Positions 54,672 through 63,750 of a stretch of DNA of 64,000 nt are shown piece after piece (the stretch's first letter is position 1; every line of letters starts with the position of its first letter). The notes beneath the pieces were generated by a model. That model ran no database searches. It was not told the DNA's origin and saw only the letters and a list, made by a program, of their open reading frames with translations. The DNA comes from Acidobacteriota bacterium. Its GTDB lineage: Bacteria > Acidobacteriota > Terriglobia > Terriglobales > Acidobacteriaceae. The stretch spans positions 1,612,001 to 1,676,000 of the forward strand of contig JAFDVP010000001.1 in the NCBI GenBank assembly GCA_018268895.1, read 5' to 3'. Both the position numbers and the translations under genes were made by a program.

Positions 54672-55469
54672 TCACCCCGCATACTTCCACAAAATCACCC
54701 TCTCCTCCCGCGCCCCGAACCTGTCCGCCGCCGCCTCCGCCTCGGTGAACGGGAACATCCGCTCCCACTGCCGCACAAACTTCGGCGCGTGCCGCTTCAC
54801 CAGCCGCTCAAACACGGGATTGCCGTAGATCAGGTAGACCTCGCGCGGCTCCTTCTCCACCGACCGCGACAACTGCTTCAGGCACTTCTTCAGCACTGGG
54901 GCCAGAAACGGGTTGTAGACATACACCACCAGCGGCCCCTCAGGATGCACAAACTCCGCCGCGTCCTGATTCACCGACTCGATCTCACGGCACCTCTTCC
55001 ACGGAGCGTCGAAGATGGCGATGTTCGCCGTCGCCGCAGCGCTCAGCTCCGGCACAAACTCCACGCCAACGATCTTCTTGAACGGAAACCGCGACGCCAG
55101 CAGCAGCGCCCTCCCCTTGCCCGACCCCAGATCGATGAAGGTGTACCTCTCCCACTCCAACTCCAGCGCGCCAACCATCTGCGTCAGCAGCGATGGAGTC
55201 ACCCCGTAGTAGGCCGTGTTCCATAGATCGTTCCGTTTGCCCGACGACAGGTCCGCTCCCCACAGCAGCCCGCTCGTGTCCGTCCCATACTCGTTATCGA
55301 AGGGATGTACTGCCCTGCCAAACCCACCCTTGGCCGCGACTGCGCTCTGCTCTGGAACCTCAATCAGCCCCAACCGCTGACCGGCCTTCTGCGCAACCGC
55401 TTTGCAGAAGCCCCAGGGGCCGCGATTCACCATCACCTGCAGAATCCTTCGGAGGAGTGTCCGAGCCAT
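54672..55469 (-). CDS. Class I SAM-dependent methyltransferase
   Basis: 265 aa. A glycine-rich SAM loop is in TFIDLGSGKGRALLLASRFP with the acidic residue at IVGVEFVPEL; VVYVYNPF follows as motif IV. The pattern FDNEYGTDTSGL upstream recalls DOT1-like methyltransferases of bacteria, but the substrate is unknown. It is divergent from the AI-2E transporter gene. Confidence 0.8.
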   Translation of the reverse strand: MARTLLRRILQVMVNRGPWGFCKAVAQKAGQRLGLIEVPEQSAVAAKGGFGRAVHPFDNEYGTDTSGLLWGADLSSGKRNDLWNTAYYGVTPSLLTQMVGALELEWERYTFIDLGSGKGRALLLASRFPFKKIVGVEFVPELSAAATANIAIFDAPWKRCREIESVNQDAAEFVHPEGPLVVYVYNPFLAPVLKKCLKQLSRSVEKEPREVYLIYGNPVFERLVKRHAPKFVRQWERMFPFTEAEAAADRFGAREERVILWKYAG

Positions 55470-55534
55470 GCGGCGATTCTACGCGACACGCCCCATAATG
55501 GAAGGCAGCCCAAGCCCGGGAGGGGCGCAGACAG

Positions 55535-56578
55535 ATGGAAGCAGCGACCGAAACATCGTGGAAGCAGATCACGCTCTATTTGCTGACCTTTGCCGTCCTC
55601 GTCGTCTGCGCGTTCATCCTGCAGCCATTCTTTTCGGCCATCGTAGGAGCAGTCGTTCTCGCGGTCGTAACCCAGCGTCCCTACCAATGGTTGGCAGCGA
55701 AAATAACCAACAGCAACTTCTGCGCCGCGATTGCGCTCGTCCTCATCCTGCTCGTCATCATCACGCCGGTCTACCTGCTCGCCCAGAGCCTTGCAGAACA
55801 GGCCGTCGACGTCGTCACCTCGCTGCGGAGCGATGCGACCCAGCAGAAGATCACCGACTACTTTATGCGACATCCTGCGCTCGCAGGTCCAATCAACATC
55901 ATCACCGACTCGATCGATCTCGAAAACACGGTCCGGTCTGCGGCAGGGTTTGTCGGGACAAGGTTCGCAGGCTTTATTAGCCGCTCCTTCGGAGCGATCA
56001 CGCAGATTGTCGTGATGCTCTTCGTTCTCTTCTTTCTCTACCGCGATCGCGATCTTGCTATCACCTTCGTCCGATCGCTGCTTCCGCTCCGTCCCGATGA
56101 GTCCGACCGCCTGGTGCAGCGCGTCGGCGACACCATCTACGCCACCGCGCTCGGCCGCCTTGCAATCGCTGCGGTGCAGGGCGTTCTTGCCGGTCTCTCG
56201 TACTGGGTGCTGGGCGTGCCCAACCATCTCTTCTGGGCCATCCTCACCGGGGTCATGGCGATGGTCCCCGCCTTCGGAGCCTTCCTTGTCTGGGTGCCGA
56301 TTGCTCTCTACCTCGGGTTCAACGGCCACTGGGGCAAAGCCGCCCTGCTCGCCGCCTGGGGAGGAGGAGTCGTCAGCCTCATCGACAACTTCCTCTATCC
56401 CATCCTCATCGGGCCGCGGCTCCAGCAGCATACCGTCGCCGTGCTGATCTCCATCCTCGGAGGAATCGCCGTCTTCGGAGTCACGGGAATCGTGCTCGGC
56501 CCCGTTGCTTTTACATTGGCTTCGACTCTTCTCGAAATCTGGAAGACAAGAAATTCAGCCTCAGCTTCCACGCTTTAG
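55535..56578 (+). CDS. AI-2E family transporter (PerM/YdiK type)
   Basis: 347 aa with TM helices at both ends and in the second half (LYLLTFAVLVVCAFILQPFFSAIVGAVVL; YRDRDLAITFVRSLLPL; AIAAVQGVLAGLSYWVLGVPNHLFWAILTGVMAMVPAFGAFLVWVP). The central PxxxP-like region VPNHLFW...MVPAFGAF and GPRLQQHTVAVLISILGG are typical of this family. The physiological substrate of most members is uncertain. Confidence 0.88.
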   Translation: MEAATETSWKQITLYLLTFAVLVVCAFILQPFFSAIVGAVVLAVVTQRPYQWLAAKITNSNFCAAIALVLILLVIITPVYLLAQSLAEQAVDVVTSLRSDATQQKITDYFMRHPALAGPINIITDSIDLENTVRSAAGFVGTRFAGFISRSFGAITQIVVMLFVLFFLYRDRDLAITFVRSLLPLRPDESDRLVQRVGDTIYATALGRLAIAAVQGVLAGLSYWVLGVPNHLFWAILTGVMAMVPAFGAFLVWVPIALYLGFNGHWGKAALLAAWGGGVVSLIDNFLYPILIGPRLQQHTVAVLISILGGIAVFGVTGIVLGPVAFTLASTLLEIWKTRNSASASTL

Positions 56579-56684
56579 CGTTGACCTGATCGGTTATCGA
56601 AACTGAATTCTGTTGAAGCTGAATCCTGTTATTGACAGCCACTTTGCGGAAGCGAAGACTTATCTGCGAAGGATTAAGCTGCCC

Positions 56685-58532
56685 ATGAAGACCGAAAAAC
56701 CGGAAAGCACCGTTATTACTTCGCCGCCGACGACCAACAAGCACCTCATCCGCTGGGTCGAAAAGATGGCCGACCTCACCCAACCGGACTCGATCCACTG
56801 GGTCGACGGCTCCAAGGCCGAGTACGATGCTCTCTGCCAGGGATTGATCGACGCCGGCACCTTCACCCGGCTCAACCAGAAGCTGTGGCCTGGGTGCTAC
56901 TACGCCCGCTCCGCGCCAAACGACGTCGCGCGGGTCGAGGACCGCACCTTCATCTGCTCCCTCTCGAAGGACAATGCCGGCCCGACGAATAACTGGGAAG
57001 ACCCCTTCGTCATGCGCCGCAAGCTCAAGCAGCTCTTCCGCGGCTCCATGCGCGGTCGCACCATGTACGTGATGCCCTTCTCCATGGGACCCGTCGGAGG
57101 CCCCATGTCGCAGATCGGCGTGCAGCTTACCGACTCCGCCTACGCCGTCGTGAACATGCGCATCATGGCGCGCATCGGCGCTCCGGTCTTCGCCGAGATC
57201 GACAAGGACATCAAGCGCGTCGTCCCCTGCATGCACTCCGTCGGCGCTCCGCTTGAGCCCGGCCAGCAGGACGTTCCCTGGCCCTGCAACGACGAGAAGT
57301 ACATCGTCCACTTCCCGGAGACGCGCGAGATCTGGAGCTACGGCTCCGGCTACGGCGGCAACGCGCTGCTCGGCAAGAAGTGCTTCGCCCTGCGTATCGC
57401 CTCCAACATCGCCCGCGACGAAGGCTGGATGGCCGAGCACATGCTCATCCTCGGCGTCGAGTCGCCCACGCACGAGAAGACCTACGTCGCCGCAGCCTTC
57501 CCCTCTGCGTGCGGCAAGACCAACTTCGCCATGATGATTCCCCCGGCGGGCTTCGAGGGTTGGAAGATCTGGACCGTCGGCGACGACATCGCCTGGATCA
57601 AGCCCGATGCTACCGGCCAGCTTCGCGCCATCAACCCTGAGTACGGCTTCTTCGGGGTCGCTCCGGGAACCTCTGCGAAGACCAACCCCAATGCGATGGC
57701 TACTCTCGCAAAGAACACCATCTTCACCAACGTCGCGCTTACGCCCGATGGAGGAGTCTGGTGGGAAGGGATGACTGACCAGCCTCCCGCCGAATGTCTG
57801 GACTGGCGCGGAAACATGTGGACGCCGGAGATCGGCAAACAGACCGGTCGGCCCGCTTCGCATCTAAACGGCCGGTTCACCGCACCGGCCAGCCAGTGCC
57901 CGACGATCGATCCCGACTGGGAGGCGCCGCAGGGCGTCCCCATCTCCGCGATCATCTTCGGCGGCCGCCGCGCTACCACGATGCCGCTGATCTACCAGGC
58001 ATTCAACTGGTCGGGAGGCGTCTACGCCGGAGCAACCATGGGTTCGGAGACCACCGCCGCCGCCGGTGGCGCTCAGGGCAAGGTCCGCCGCGACCCCATG
58101 GCCATGCTGCCTTTCTGCGGCTATCACATGGGCGACTACTTCCGGCACTGGATCAAGATGCAGCGCTCGCTCTCATCCACGCCGCGTGTCTTCCACGTCA
58201 ACTGGTTCCGCAAGGACCAGAGCGGCCGCTTCCTATGGCCAGGATTCTCGGAGAACATGCGTGTGCTGAAGTGGATCGTCGACCGCGTCCGCGGCCGCGC
58301 CCAGGGCAAGGAGACGCCCATCGGCTGGACACCGCACTTTGAAGACATTCGCTGGGAGGGCATCACTCTGCCACGCGAGCGTCTGCGCGAGATCTTCGAC
58401 GAATTGCAGACGGTCGACCGGACGGCCTGGCGTCGCGAGGTCATGGATCACGAAGAGCTCTTCCTCGCCCTGCACGACCACCTGCCTCCCGAGATGATCT
58501 ACGAGCGGGAGCTGCTGATCTGCCGCCTATGA
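56685..58532 (+). CDS. pckG: Phosphoenolpyruvate carboxykinase (GTP)
   Basis: 615 aa, normal for GTP-type enzymes. It converts oxaloacetate to PEP in gluconeogenesis. Motifs: [26 protein letters not shown], the P-loop-like [15 protein letters not shown] with catalytic residues, [10 protein letters not shown] (metal site) and [14 protein letters not shown] 56685 has AAGGA 11 nt upstream; a TTG 72 bp earlier is in frame. Together with fbp this covers two gluconeogenic control steps. Confidence 0.95.
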   Translation: MKTEKPESTVITSPPTTNKHLIRWVEKMADLTQPDSIHWVDGSKAEYDALCQGLIDAGTFTRLNQKLWPGCYYARSAPNDVARVEDRTFICSLSKDNAGPTNNWEDPFVMRRKLKQLFRGSMRGRTMYVMPFSMGPVGGPMSQIGVQLTDSAYAVVNMRIMARIGAPVFAEIDKDIKRVVPCMHSVGAPLEPGQQDVPWPCNDEKYIVHFPETREIWSYGSGYGGNALLGKKCFALRIASNIARDEGWMAEHMLILGVESPTHEKTYVAAAFPSACGKTNFAMMIPPAGFEGWKIWTVGDDIAWIKPDATGQLRAINPEYGFFGVAPGTSAKTNPNAMATLAKNTIFTNVALTPDGGVWWEGMTDQPPAECLDWRGNMWTPEIGKQTGRPASHLNGRFTAPASQCPTIDPDWEAPQGVPISAIIFGGRRATTMPLIYQAFNWSGGVYAGATMGSETTAAAGGAQGKVRRDPMAMLPFCGYHMGDYFRHWIKMQRSLSSTPRVFHVNWFRKDQSGRFLWPGFSENMRVLKWIVDRVRGRAQGKETPIGWTPHFEDIRWEGITLPRERLREIFDELQTVDRTAWRREVMDHEELFLALHDHLPPEMIYERELLICRL

Positions 58533-58644
58533 AATGAATGTCCACCCAGGTCCATATAAACAACTGCATGTAAAAGACTTAAACCTGACGACCGAGACGC
58601 GGGGGATAGCTGGGTGAACTGCTTGATTTCTCCCTTGCAAACTA

Positions 58645-58680
58645 TTGACTCTGTGTTCGCTTCTAGCTATCTTTGTCAGG
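58645..58680 (+). promoter_or_regulatory. Promoter of the structured RNA upstream of the Cys leader
   Basis: TTGACT (58645-58650) - 17 nt - TATCTT (58668-58673): 5/6 and 4/6 consensus matches with ideal spacing; the start would be at about 58680. Confidence 0.55.
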
Positions 58681-58792
58681 TGGCAGGACTCCCTTCGGGT
58701 TGAGTCGGTCATAACGAAGTCCACCCACTTCGTTGCTCTAAATGGAAAACCCACGCAACAGCCCCCACCGCGCTGCGTGGGTTTCCTTCTTT
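58680..58792 (+). ncRNA. Candidate structured RNA, three hairpins with terminator
   Basis: From the predicted start the transcript folds as: hairpin 1 GACTC/GAGTC (58687-58706) with inner CC-TTCG-GG; hairpin 2 AACGAAGT-CCACCC-ACTTCGTT (58713-58734), a perfect 8-bp stem; hairpin 3 AAACCCACGCA/TGCGTGGGTTT (58747-58784) followed by CCTTCTTT, a strong terminator. The CCCACG/CGTGGG terminator stem resembles the one downstream of the Cys leader. Either a small RNA or a riboswitch/attenuator. No known family recognised. Confidence 0.5.
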
Positions 58793-58813
58793 AACCTGGC
58801 ATCCAGGCACGAC

Positions 58814-58842
58814 TTGACGCGCGAGGGGGAACGCACTAACAT
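58814..58842 (+). promoter_or_regulatory. Promoter of the Cys-leader operon
   Basis: TTGACG (58814-58819) - 17 nt - TAACAT (58837-58842). Transcription would start at about 58849, two bases before the leader ATG, so the leader mRNA is probably leaderless. Confidence 0.5.
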
Positions 58843-58850
58843 AAGCAGAA

Positions 58851-58937
58851 ATGGGATCGAAGCACATCGCGGTTAGCACTTGTTGTCCATGTTGTATGGG
58901 CACCTGTTGCTGCTGCGTCGGACTCTCCCTCTGCTAA
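58851..58937 (+). CDS. Cysteine-rich leader peptide (28 aa), candidate attenuator
   Basis: 28 codons with nine cysteines, eight of them within residues 11-22 (TCCPCCMGTCCCCVG), stop TAA at 58935. A hairpin overlaps the stop codon (CTAAGC 58934-58939 with GCTTAG 58951-58956) and a terminator hairpin follows at 58968. Runs of codons for one amino acid before a terminator are the hallmark of amino-acid attenuators. Downstream genes are a 38-aa peptide and a YeiH-family sulfur transporter, so cysteine-dependent ribosome stalling is a coherent model. Cys-rich leaders of this kind are known in actinobacteria; here the model is inferred from sequence. Confidence 0.7.
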   Translation: MGSKHIAVSTCCPCCMGTCCCCVGLSLC

Positions 58938-58967
58938 GCACGAACCTATAGCTTAGAGAATCTTTGG

Positions 58968-59010
58968 AACCCACGTATCAGCGCTACCAAGCCTGCGTGG
59001 GTTTTGTTTT
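58968..59010 (+). terminator. Attenuator terminator after the Cys leader
   Basis: AACCCACG (58968-58975) pairs with CGTGGGTT (58996-59003), followed by TTGTTTT. It is 30 bp after the leader stop and before the transporter genes. Confidence 0.75.
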
Positions 59011-59063
59011 GCCCCTCAGGCGCCCTTCCAAACACATTGAACGCATCGAGAATTGAGGACCTG

Positions 59064-59180
59064 ATGGCAACCCCGAATACCACACAGAGCCGTATCAACA
59101 TCGACCTGATCGCTGTTGCAATCGCTTTGACCCTGGCCGCACTGATCCGTTTCAACGTCATTCCGCCGATCTCCTTCTAA
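59064..59180 (+). CDS. Small single-TM peptide upstream of the YeiH transporter
   Basis: 38 aa. ATG 59064 with GAGG 8 nt upstream. One TM helix (IDLIAVAIALTLAALI) with a short polar N-terminus. It ends 11 bp before the YeiH-family start, so it is likely co-translated and could be a transporter subunit or assembly factor. Too short for family assignment. Confidence 0.6.
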   Translation: MATPNTTQSRINIDLIAVAIALTLAALIRFNVIPPISF

Positions 59181-59191
59181 GGTCCGAATGA

Positions 59192-60289
59192 ATGTCCGCC
59201 CACACGGTTCCAGCTCCAACAGAAGTCTCTTCGCCTTCGCCGATTACGCGTTTTCTGCGCGTACTGCCAGGCATTGCACTCCTGTTTGGGATCGGGATTC
59301 TGGGCAAACTGCTTGAGCATACCGCCACATACCTCCGCACGACGCACTCCGCGATTCCCTTCCCGCATATTGAATATGTCCTATGGGCGATCCTGCTGGG
59401 GCTTGCCTTCGGAAACACGGTCGGCGTTCACCCCATCTTCCGCCCGGGCGTAGCTACTTACGAGCTTTGGCTGAAGCTCGGCATCGTCTTTGTGGGCGCA
59501 CGCTTTCTTCTACAGGACATCCTCCACATCGGCGGCCTTGCGCTTGTGCTGGTCGCAGTCGAGCTGACGCTCTCGCTGTCGGTCATGCACCTGTTGGGAC
59601 GCATCTTTCGCCTTCCCCCGAAGCTCACCAGCCTGCTCGCCATCGGCTCGAGCATCTGCGGCGTAACAGCCATCATGGCCGCGCGCGGGGCCATCGATCC
59701 GGAAGAAGAAGACACGGCCACCGCAATCGCCGCCATCCTTACGCTGGGGGCCATCGCTCTCTTCACCTTCCCCGCGATCGGGCACGCGCTCCACATGAGC
59801 CAGCAGGGCTACGGCGTCTGGGCCGGGCTCGCAGTCGACAACACCGCGGAGTCGCTCGTCACCGGCGCGCTCTACGGCGAAGAGGCGGGCCGCTGGACGG
59901 TACTCGCCAAGACAGCCCGTTCAGGCTTCATCGGTTTTGTTGTACTGGCATACGCCATTTATTGGTCCTCGCGCGGCCTTGCGCCCGACGTCGAGCACAA
60001 GGGCGTCTTTCTCTGGCGCAAGTTTCCGAAGTTCATCCTCGGCTTCATCGCGCTTGCGATCTTCGCAACTGCGGGATTCTTCTCCCACAGCCAACTGGCA
60101 AGCCTCGCGAACCTGTCGAAGTGGGCCTTCCTTCCCGCCTTCGCCGGCGTCGGCCTGCGCACCAACCTGCGCGACCTGACCGGGCAGGGCTGGCGTCCGT
60201 TAGTTGTCGGCATCCTCGGCGAGATCTTCATCGCGCTGATCACGCTGGGGCTCGTCTACTGGAGCTACAACCACGGAGTCGCGCGATGA
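59192..60289 (+). CDS. YeiH/UPF0324 family putative sulfate/sulfite exporter
   Basis: 365 aa, ten TM helices. Signature segments: LWAILLGLAFGNTVG, FVGARFLL, SLLAIGSSICGVTAIMAARGAI, VWAGLAVDNTAESLVTGALYGEEAG and LSKWAFLPAFAGVGLRTNLRDL. Family members (YeiH, TauZ) are linked to sulfite/sulfonate handling and sulfate export. This fits the cysteine-sensing leader in front. Inner membrane; direction and substrate inferred. Confidence 0.88.
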   Translation: MSAHTVPAPTEVSSPSPITRFLRVLPGIALLFGIGILGKLLEHTATYLRTTHSAIPFPHIEYVLWAILLGLAFGNTVGVHPIFRPGVATYELWLKLGIVFVGARFLLQDILHIGGLALVLVAVELTLSLSVMHLLGRIFRLPPKLTSLLAIGSSICGVTAIMAARGAIDPEEEDTATAIAAILTLGAIALFTFPAIGHALHMSQQGYGVWAGLAVDNTAESLVTGALYGEEAGRWTVLAKTARSGFIGFVVLAYAIYWSSRGLAPDVEHKGVFLWRKFPKFILGFIALAIFATAGFFSHSQLASLANLSKWAFLPAFAGVGLRTNLRDLTGQGWRPLVVGILGEIFIALITLGLVYWSYNHGVAR

Positions 60290-60422
60290 ACCGGCGCCTC
60301 CTCTCTTCATCGAACCGCTGTCGTTGTCGCCAGTAGCGCGAGAACCAGCACCCTCGTCTTTTCAACTCACATAAGACTCGCCTTGCGGGCGAGCGCTTCT
60401 CTTCACGCTTACGGAGACCTCT

Positions 60423-63400
60423 ATGTATACCCCGCTGCATGTCCTGCTCCGCAGGTTCGCCCCTGCCTTCACCATTGTTGCGCTTCTCGGCTTTTTCGCT
60501 CTCACTCCTTCACGCGCGCAAGTCGTTGGAGGAACGCTTTCGGGCGTAGTCACCGATCCGACCGGCGCCACGCTCGCCAATGCGGCGGTACTGGTTCGCA
60601 ATGAAGAGACCGGCACGGAGCGCCAACTGACAACGGGCACGGACGGCCGCTTCGCAGCGCCATCGATCCCCATCGGCAACTACATCATCACGGTCGCTCA
60701 CGATGGCTTCTCTCCGCAGAAGCGTACCGATATCTCGCTGACCGTGGGCCAGAGCAAACAGATCGACATCCAACTGACCGTCGACGCCGTGCAGCAGCAG
60801 GTGAGCGTTGAGGACACGCCCGCCGTCGTGAACCTCTCGACACAGCAGACCTCGGGACTGATCGACGAGCGTCAGATCAAGCAGCTTCCGCTCAACGGCC
60901 GCAGCTACGACCAGCTCATCACGCTCAATCCCGGCGTCGTAAACTATACAGGCCAGCGCTCAGGCTCCATCGGAACTTCAAACTCCTCGGTCGGCAATAT
61001 GTTTGCAATCTCGGGCCGCCGGCCACAGGATAATCTCTTCCTCCTCAACGGCATCGAGTACACCGGCGCATCGCTGATCAACGTCACTCCCGGCGGCACC
61101 AGCGGACAGTTGCTAGGCGTCGACGCCGTGCGCGAGTTCAACGTCGTCACCGACACCTACTCGGCCAGCTACGGCAAGCGGCAGGGCGCGCAGATATCGA
61201 TCGTCACGGCATCGGGCACGAACCATCTCCATGGCTCGGTCTATGAGTTCCTGCGCAACTCCAAGCTCGACGCTCGAAATTACTTCGACCAGGCGAAGAT
61301 TCCAGAGTTCCAACGGAACAACTTCGGCGGCTCACTGGGCGGTCCCATACGCCGCGACAAGCTCTTCCTCTTCGCCAACTATGAGGGCTATCGCCAAAAC
61401 CTCGGCCTCTCCAACGTCACCTTCGTTCCGGACACGCAGGCACGGCAGGGGTTCCTGCCCGATCCGGCGAACCCTACAGGGCCGCGTAAAAACTATGGTG
61501 TTGCGGGCGGTATCGCACCGCTGTTCAACCTGTGGCCCACGCAGAACGGCCCCGCACTGCTGGACGCGAAGGGCAACCAGACCGGCATCGGCCTCGCCTA
61601 CTCTAACCCGATGCAGCATATCCGCGAAGACTTCGGCACAACGCGCTTCGACTACAACCTGACGCCGAAGGACCTCTTCTTCGCCGTCTACACTGTCGAC
61701 GACTCAACGGCTGACACGCCGACACAGAACCCACTTGCCTCGATCAACGAAGACCTGCGCGAACAGGTGGCCAGCCTGCAGGAGCAGCACGTCTTCTCTC
61801 CGAATCTGCTGAACACGGCGCGCTTCGGCTTCTCGCGCGCTTCGTTCTTCTTCCTCGGGTCGTCGTCTCCGCTCAACGGCGCAGCCGTGCCTGGCTGGGT
61901 CGCAGGCAAGCCTGTGGGAGCAATCGTCATCGCGGGATCGACTGCATCGAATGGATCGTCGCAGATCACTGGCGCAGGAGCGAACGTTGGGTCCAACAAC
62001 TCCACGACGCGCAACCTCTTCACCTTCGACGATCACATCTTCTGGACGCGCGGCCGTCACCAGGTCGAGGCAGGAGGCTGGGTGCAGCGCCTGCAATCGA
62101 ACGACAACCTCGCGCAGAATCAGTTTGGCCAGGCGTCCTTCGCATCGCTCACGACCTTCCTTCAAGGCACAGTGAAGACCTTCACCGTCGTTCCCGCACC
62201 GACGCGCCTGGGCTGGCGCTCGTGGCTGGGAGCGGCCTACCTTGAAGACACGATCCGTCTCACGCCCCGCATCGAGCTGCGCGCCGGTCTTCGCATCGAG
62301 TCGTCGAACGGCTTCAACGAAGCGCAGGGCCGCGCCGCCAACTACGGCTTTACCAACGGCGTGATCGATACAAATCCAACCGTCGGCAACTCCGTGCTCT
62401 CGGAGAACCGCGCGAAGTTTCTTCCCGCGCCACGCGTAGGCATCGCGTGGGACGTTCGCGGCAACGGCAAGACCAGCCTGCGCGCAGGCTTCGGTCTGCA
62501 CTACTCGCTGCTCGACAACCTGAACTACCGCCCTGACCAGGCTGCGCCGTTCAACACGACGCTGTCGTTGTCGAACGTCGCAGTATCGAGCCTCAATATC
62601 ACCCCATCGACGCAGCCTTCGGCCGGAACGCTGATCTCACCATCGACCGTACAGCCCGACCTCGCCACTCCGACCGTCGCATCGTGGAGCCTGCACATCG
62701 AGCAGCAGATCGCCCCGAATACATCTCTAACGCTGGGCTACATCGGCTCGCACGGCTACAACCAGATCCTCTCCGCCGACTTGAACGAACCGGCTGCGAC
62801 CGTCGTCAACGGAAGGATCTACTACCCGACGACAATCAAGCTGAACCCCGCTGTGGCAAATACAACCTCGTGGATCTCGCGCGGCTACAGCAACTACAAC
62901 GGCCTTGTCGTCGATGTGCGCCGCAGCTTGTCGCGCGGCCTGCAGATACGCGGCAACTATACCTTCTCGAAGAACCTCGACAACGGCTCCGCATGGAACA
63001 CCAGCGTCAGCGCCAATACACCCGCGTTCGTCTCGTATCCCTACGATCCGAGCATCGACTACGGCCGTGCGGCTACGGACATTCGCCACCTGCTCGCAAT
63101 CAATGGCAGCTACGATCTCCCCTTCGGCACAGGTCACCTCATCGGAGCAAATCTTCATGGCATCGCAAACCGCGCCGTCAGCGGGTGGACGCTGAGCAGC
63201 ATCGTCGGCCTCCAGTCCGGCTTCCCCTTCTCACCGCAACTCGGCTATAACCCAACCGGGTCCGGCGATACGCGCAATCCCGTGCGGCCCGACATCAATC
63301 CAGACTTCCACGGCAATCTTTATCCACGGACGACACAACAATTCTTCAACCCCGCAGCCTTCCTTGCGCCCGCATATGGCACGGTGGGCAATCTGGGCCG

Positions 63401-63683
63401 CGACACACTCACCGGGCCCGGCCTTGCCAACGTGGACATCTCCCTGCTCAAGTCGACGCAGGTCTCCGAACGCATCCGCGCGCAGTTCCGCGCCGAGTTC
63501 TTCAATGCGCTCAACCGTGCGAACTTCGCTACGCCTAACCCAGTTGTCTTCAGCTCCGGGCCCACACAGGGCACGGCTGCAAACCAGACCGCGGCCGTCG
63601 TCGCCAGCCCCACCGCTGGAGTCATCACAGCCACCGCAACCACTTCACGCCAGATTCAGTTCGGACTCAAGCTGCTCTTCTAA
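60423..63683 (+). CDS. TonB-dependent receptor, Oar-like, with carboxypeptidase-regulatory N-domain
   Basis: 1086 aa. A signal peptide (FAPAFTIVALLGFFALTPSRAQ) is followed by a CarboxypepD_reg domain (GGTLSGVVTDPTGATLANAAVLVRNEETG), the plug (LPLNGRSYDQLITLNPGVV, GRRPQDNLFLLNGIEYTG, VREFNVVTDTYSASYGKRQGAQISIVTASGTN) and a large barrel ending in RQIQFGLKLLF. GGAG lies 7 nt upstream of the ATG. GC-rich and vertically inherited in appearance, unlike the receptor in element 1. Substrate unknown. An MFS gene follows 67 bp downstream. Confidence 0.92.
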   Translation: MYTPLHVLLRRFAPAFTIVALLGFFALTPSRAQVVGGTLSGVVTDPTGATLANAAVLVRNEETGTERQLTTGTDGRFAAPSIPIGNYIITVAHDGFSPQKRTDISLTVGQSKQIDIQLTVDAVQQQVSVEDTPAVVNLSTQQTSGLIDERQIKQLPLNGRSYDQLITLNPGVVNYTGQRSGSIGTSNSSVGNMFAISGRRPQDNLFLLNGIEYTGASLINVTPGGTSGQLLGVDAVREFNVVTDTYSASYGKRQGAQISIVTASGTNHLHGSVYEFLRNSKLDARNYFDQAKIPEFQRNNFGGSLGGPIRRDKLFLFANYEGYRQNLGLSNVTFVPDTQARQGFLPDPANPTGPRKNYGVAGGIAPLFNLWPTQNGPALLDAKGNQTGIGLAYSNPMQHIREDFGTTRFDYNLTPKDLFFAVYTVDDSTADTPTQNPLASINEDLREQVASLQEQHVFSPNLLNTARFGFSRASFFFLGSSSPLNGAAVPGWVAGKPVGAIVIAGSTASNGSSQITGAGANVGSNNSTTRNLFTFDDHIFWTRGRHQVEAGGWVQRLQSNDNLAQNQFGQASFASLTTFLQGTVKTFTVVPAPTRLGWRSWLGAAYLEDTIRLTPRIELRAGLRIESSNGFNEAQGRAANYGFTNGVIDTNPTVGNSVLSENRAKFLPAPRVGIAWDVRGNGKTSLRAGFGLHYSLLDNLNYRPDQAAPFNTTLSLSNVAVSSLNITPSTQPSAGTLISPSTVQPDLATPTVASWSLHIEQQIAPNTSLTLGYIGSHGYNQILSADLNEPAATVVNGRIYYPTTIKLNPAVANTTSWISRGYSNYNGLVVDVRRSLSRGLQIRGNYTFSKNLDNGSAWNTSVSANTPAFVSYPYDPSIDYGRAATDIRHLLAINGSYDLPFGTGHLIGANLHGIANRAVSGWTLSSIVGLQSGFPFSPQLGYNPTGSGDTRNPVRPDINPDFHGNLYPRTTQQFFNPAAFLAPAYGTVGNLGRDTLTGPGLANVDISLLKSTQVSERIRAQFRAEFFNALNRANFATPNPVVFSSGPTQGTAANQTAAVVASPTAGVITATATTSRQIQFGLKLLF

Positions 63684-63750
63684 TCTCAACGCCTAACCCA
63701 ACATCGCTTCCCTCTTCCTCGCGCTGGTCTCGTAGACTGAGATCAGCGCG

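Noticed and set aside
58742..58876. 44-codon ORF starting at 58742
   Set aside because: It runs through the terminator stem and both promoter elements of the Cys leader; the frame has no SD and the composition is not protein-like.
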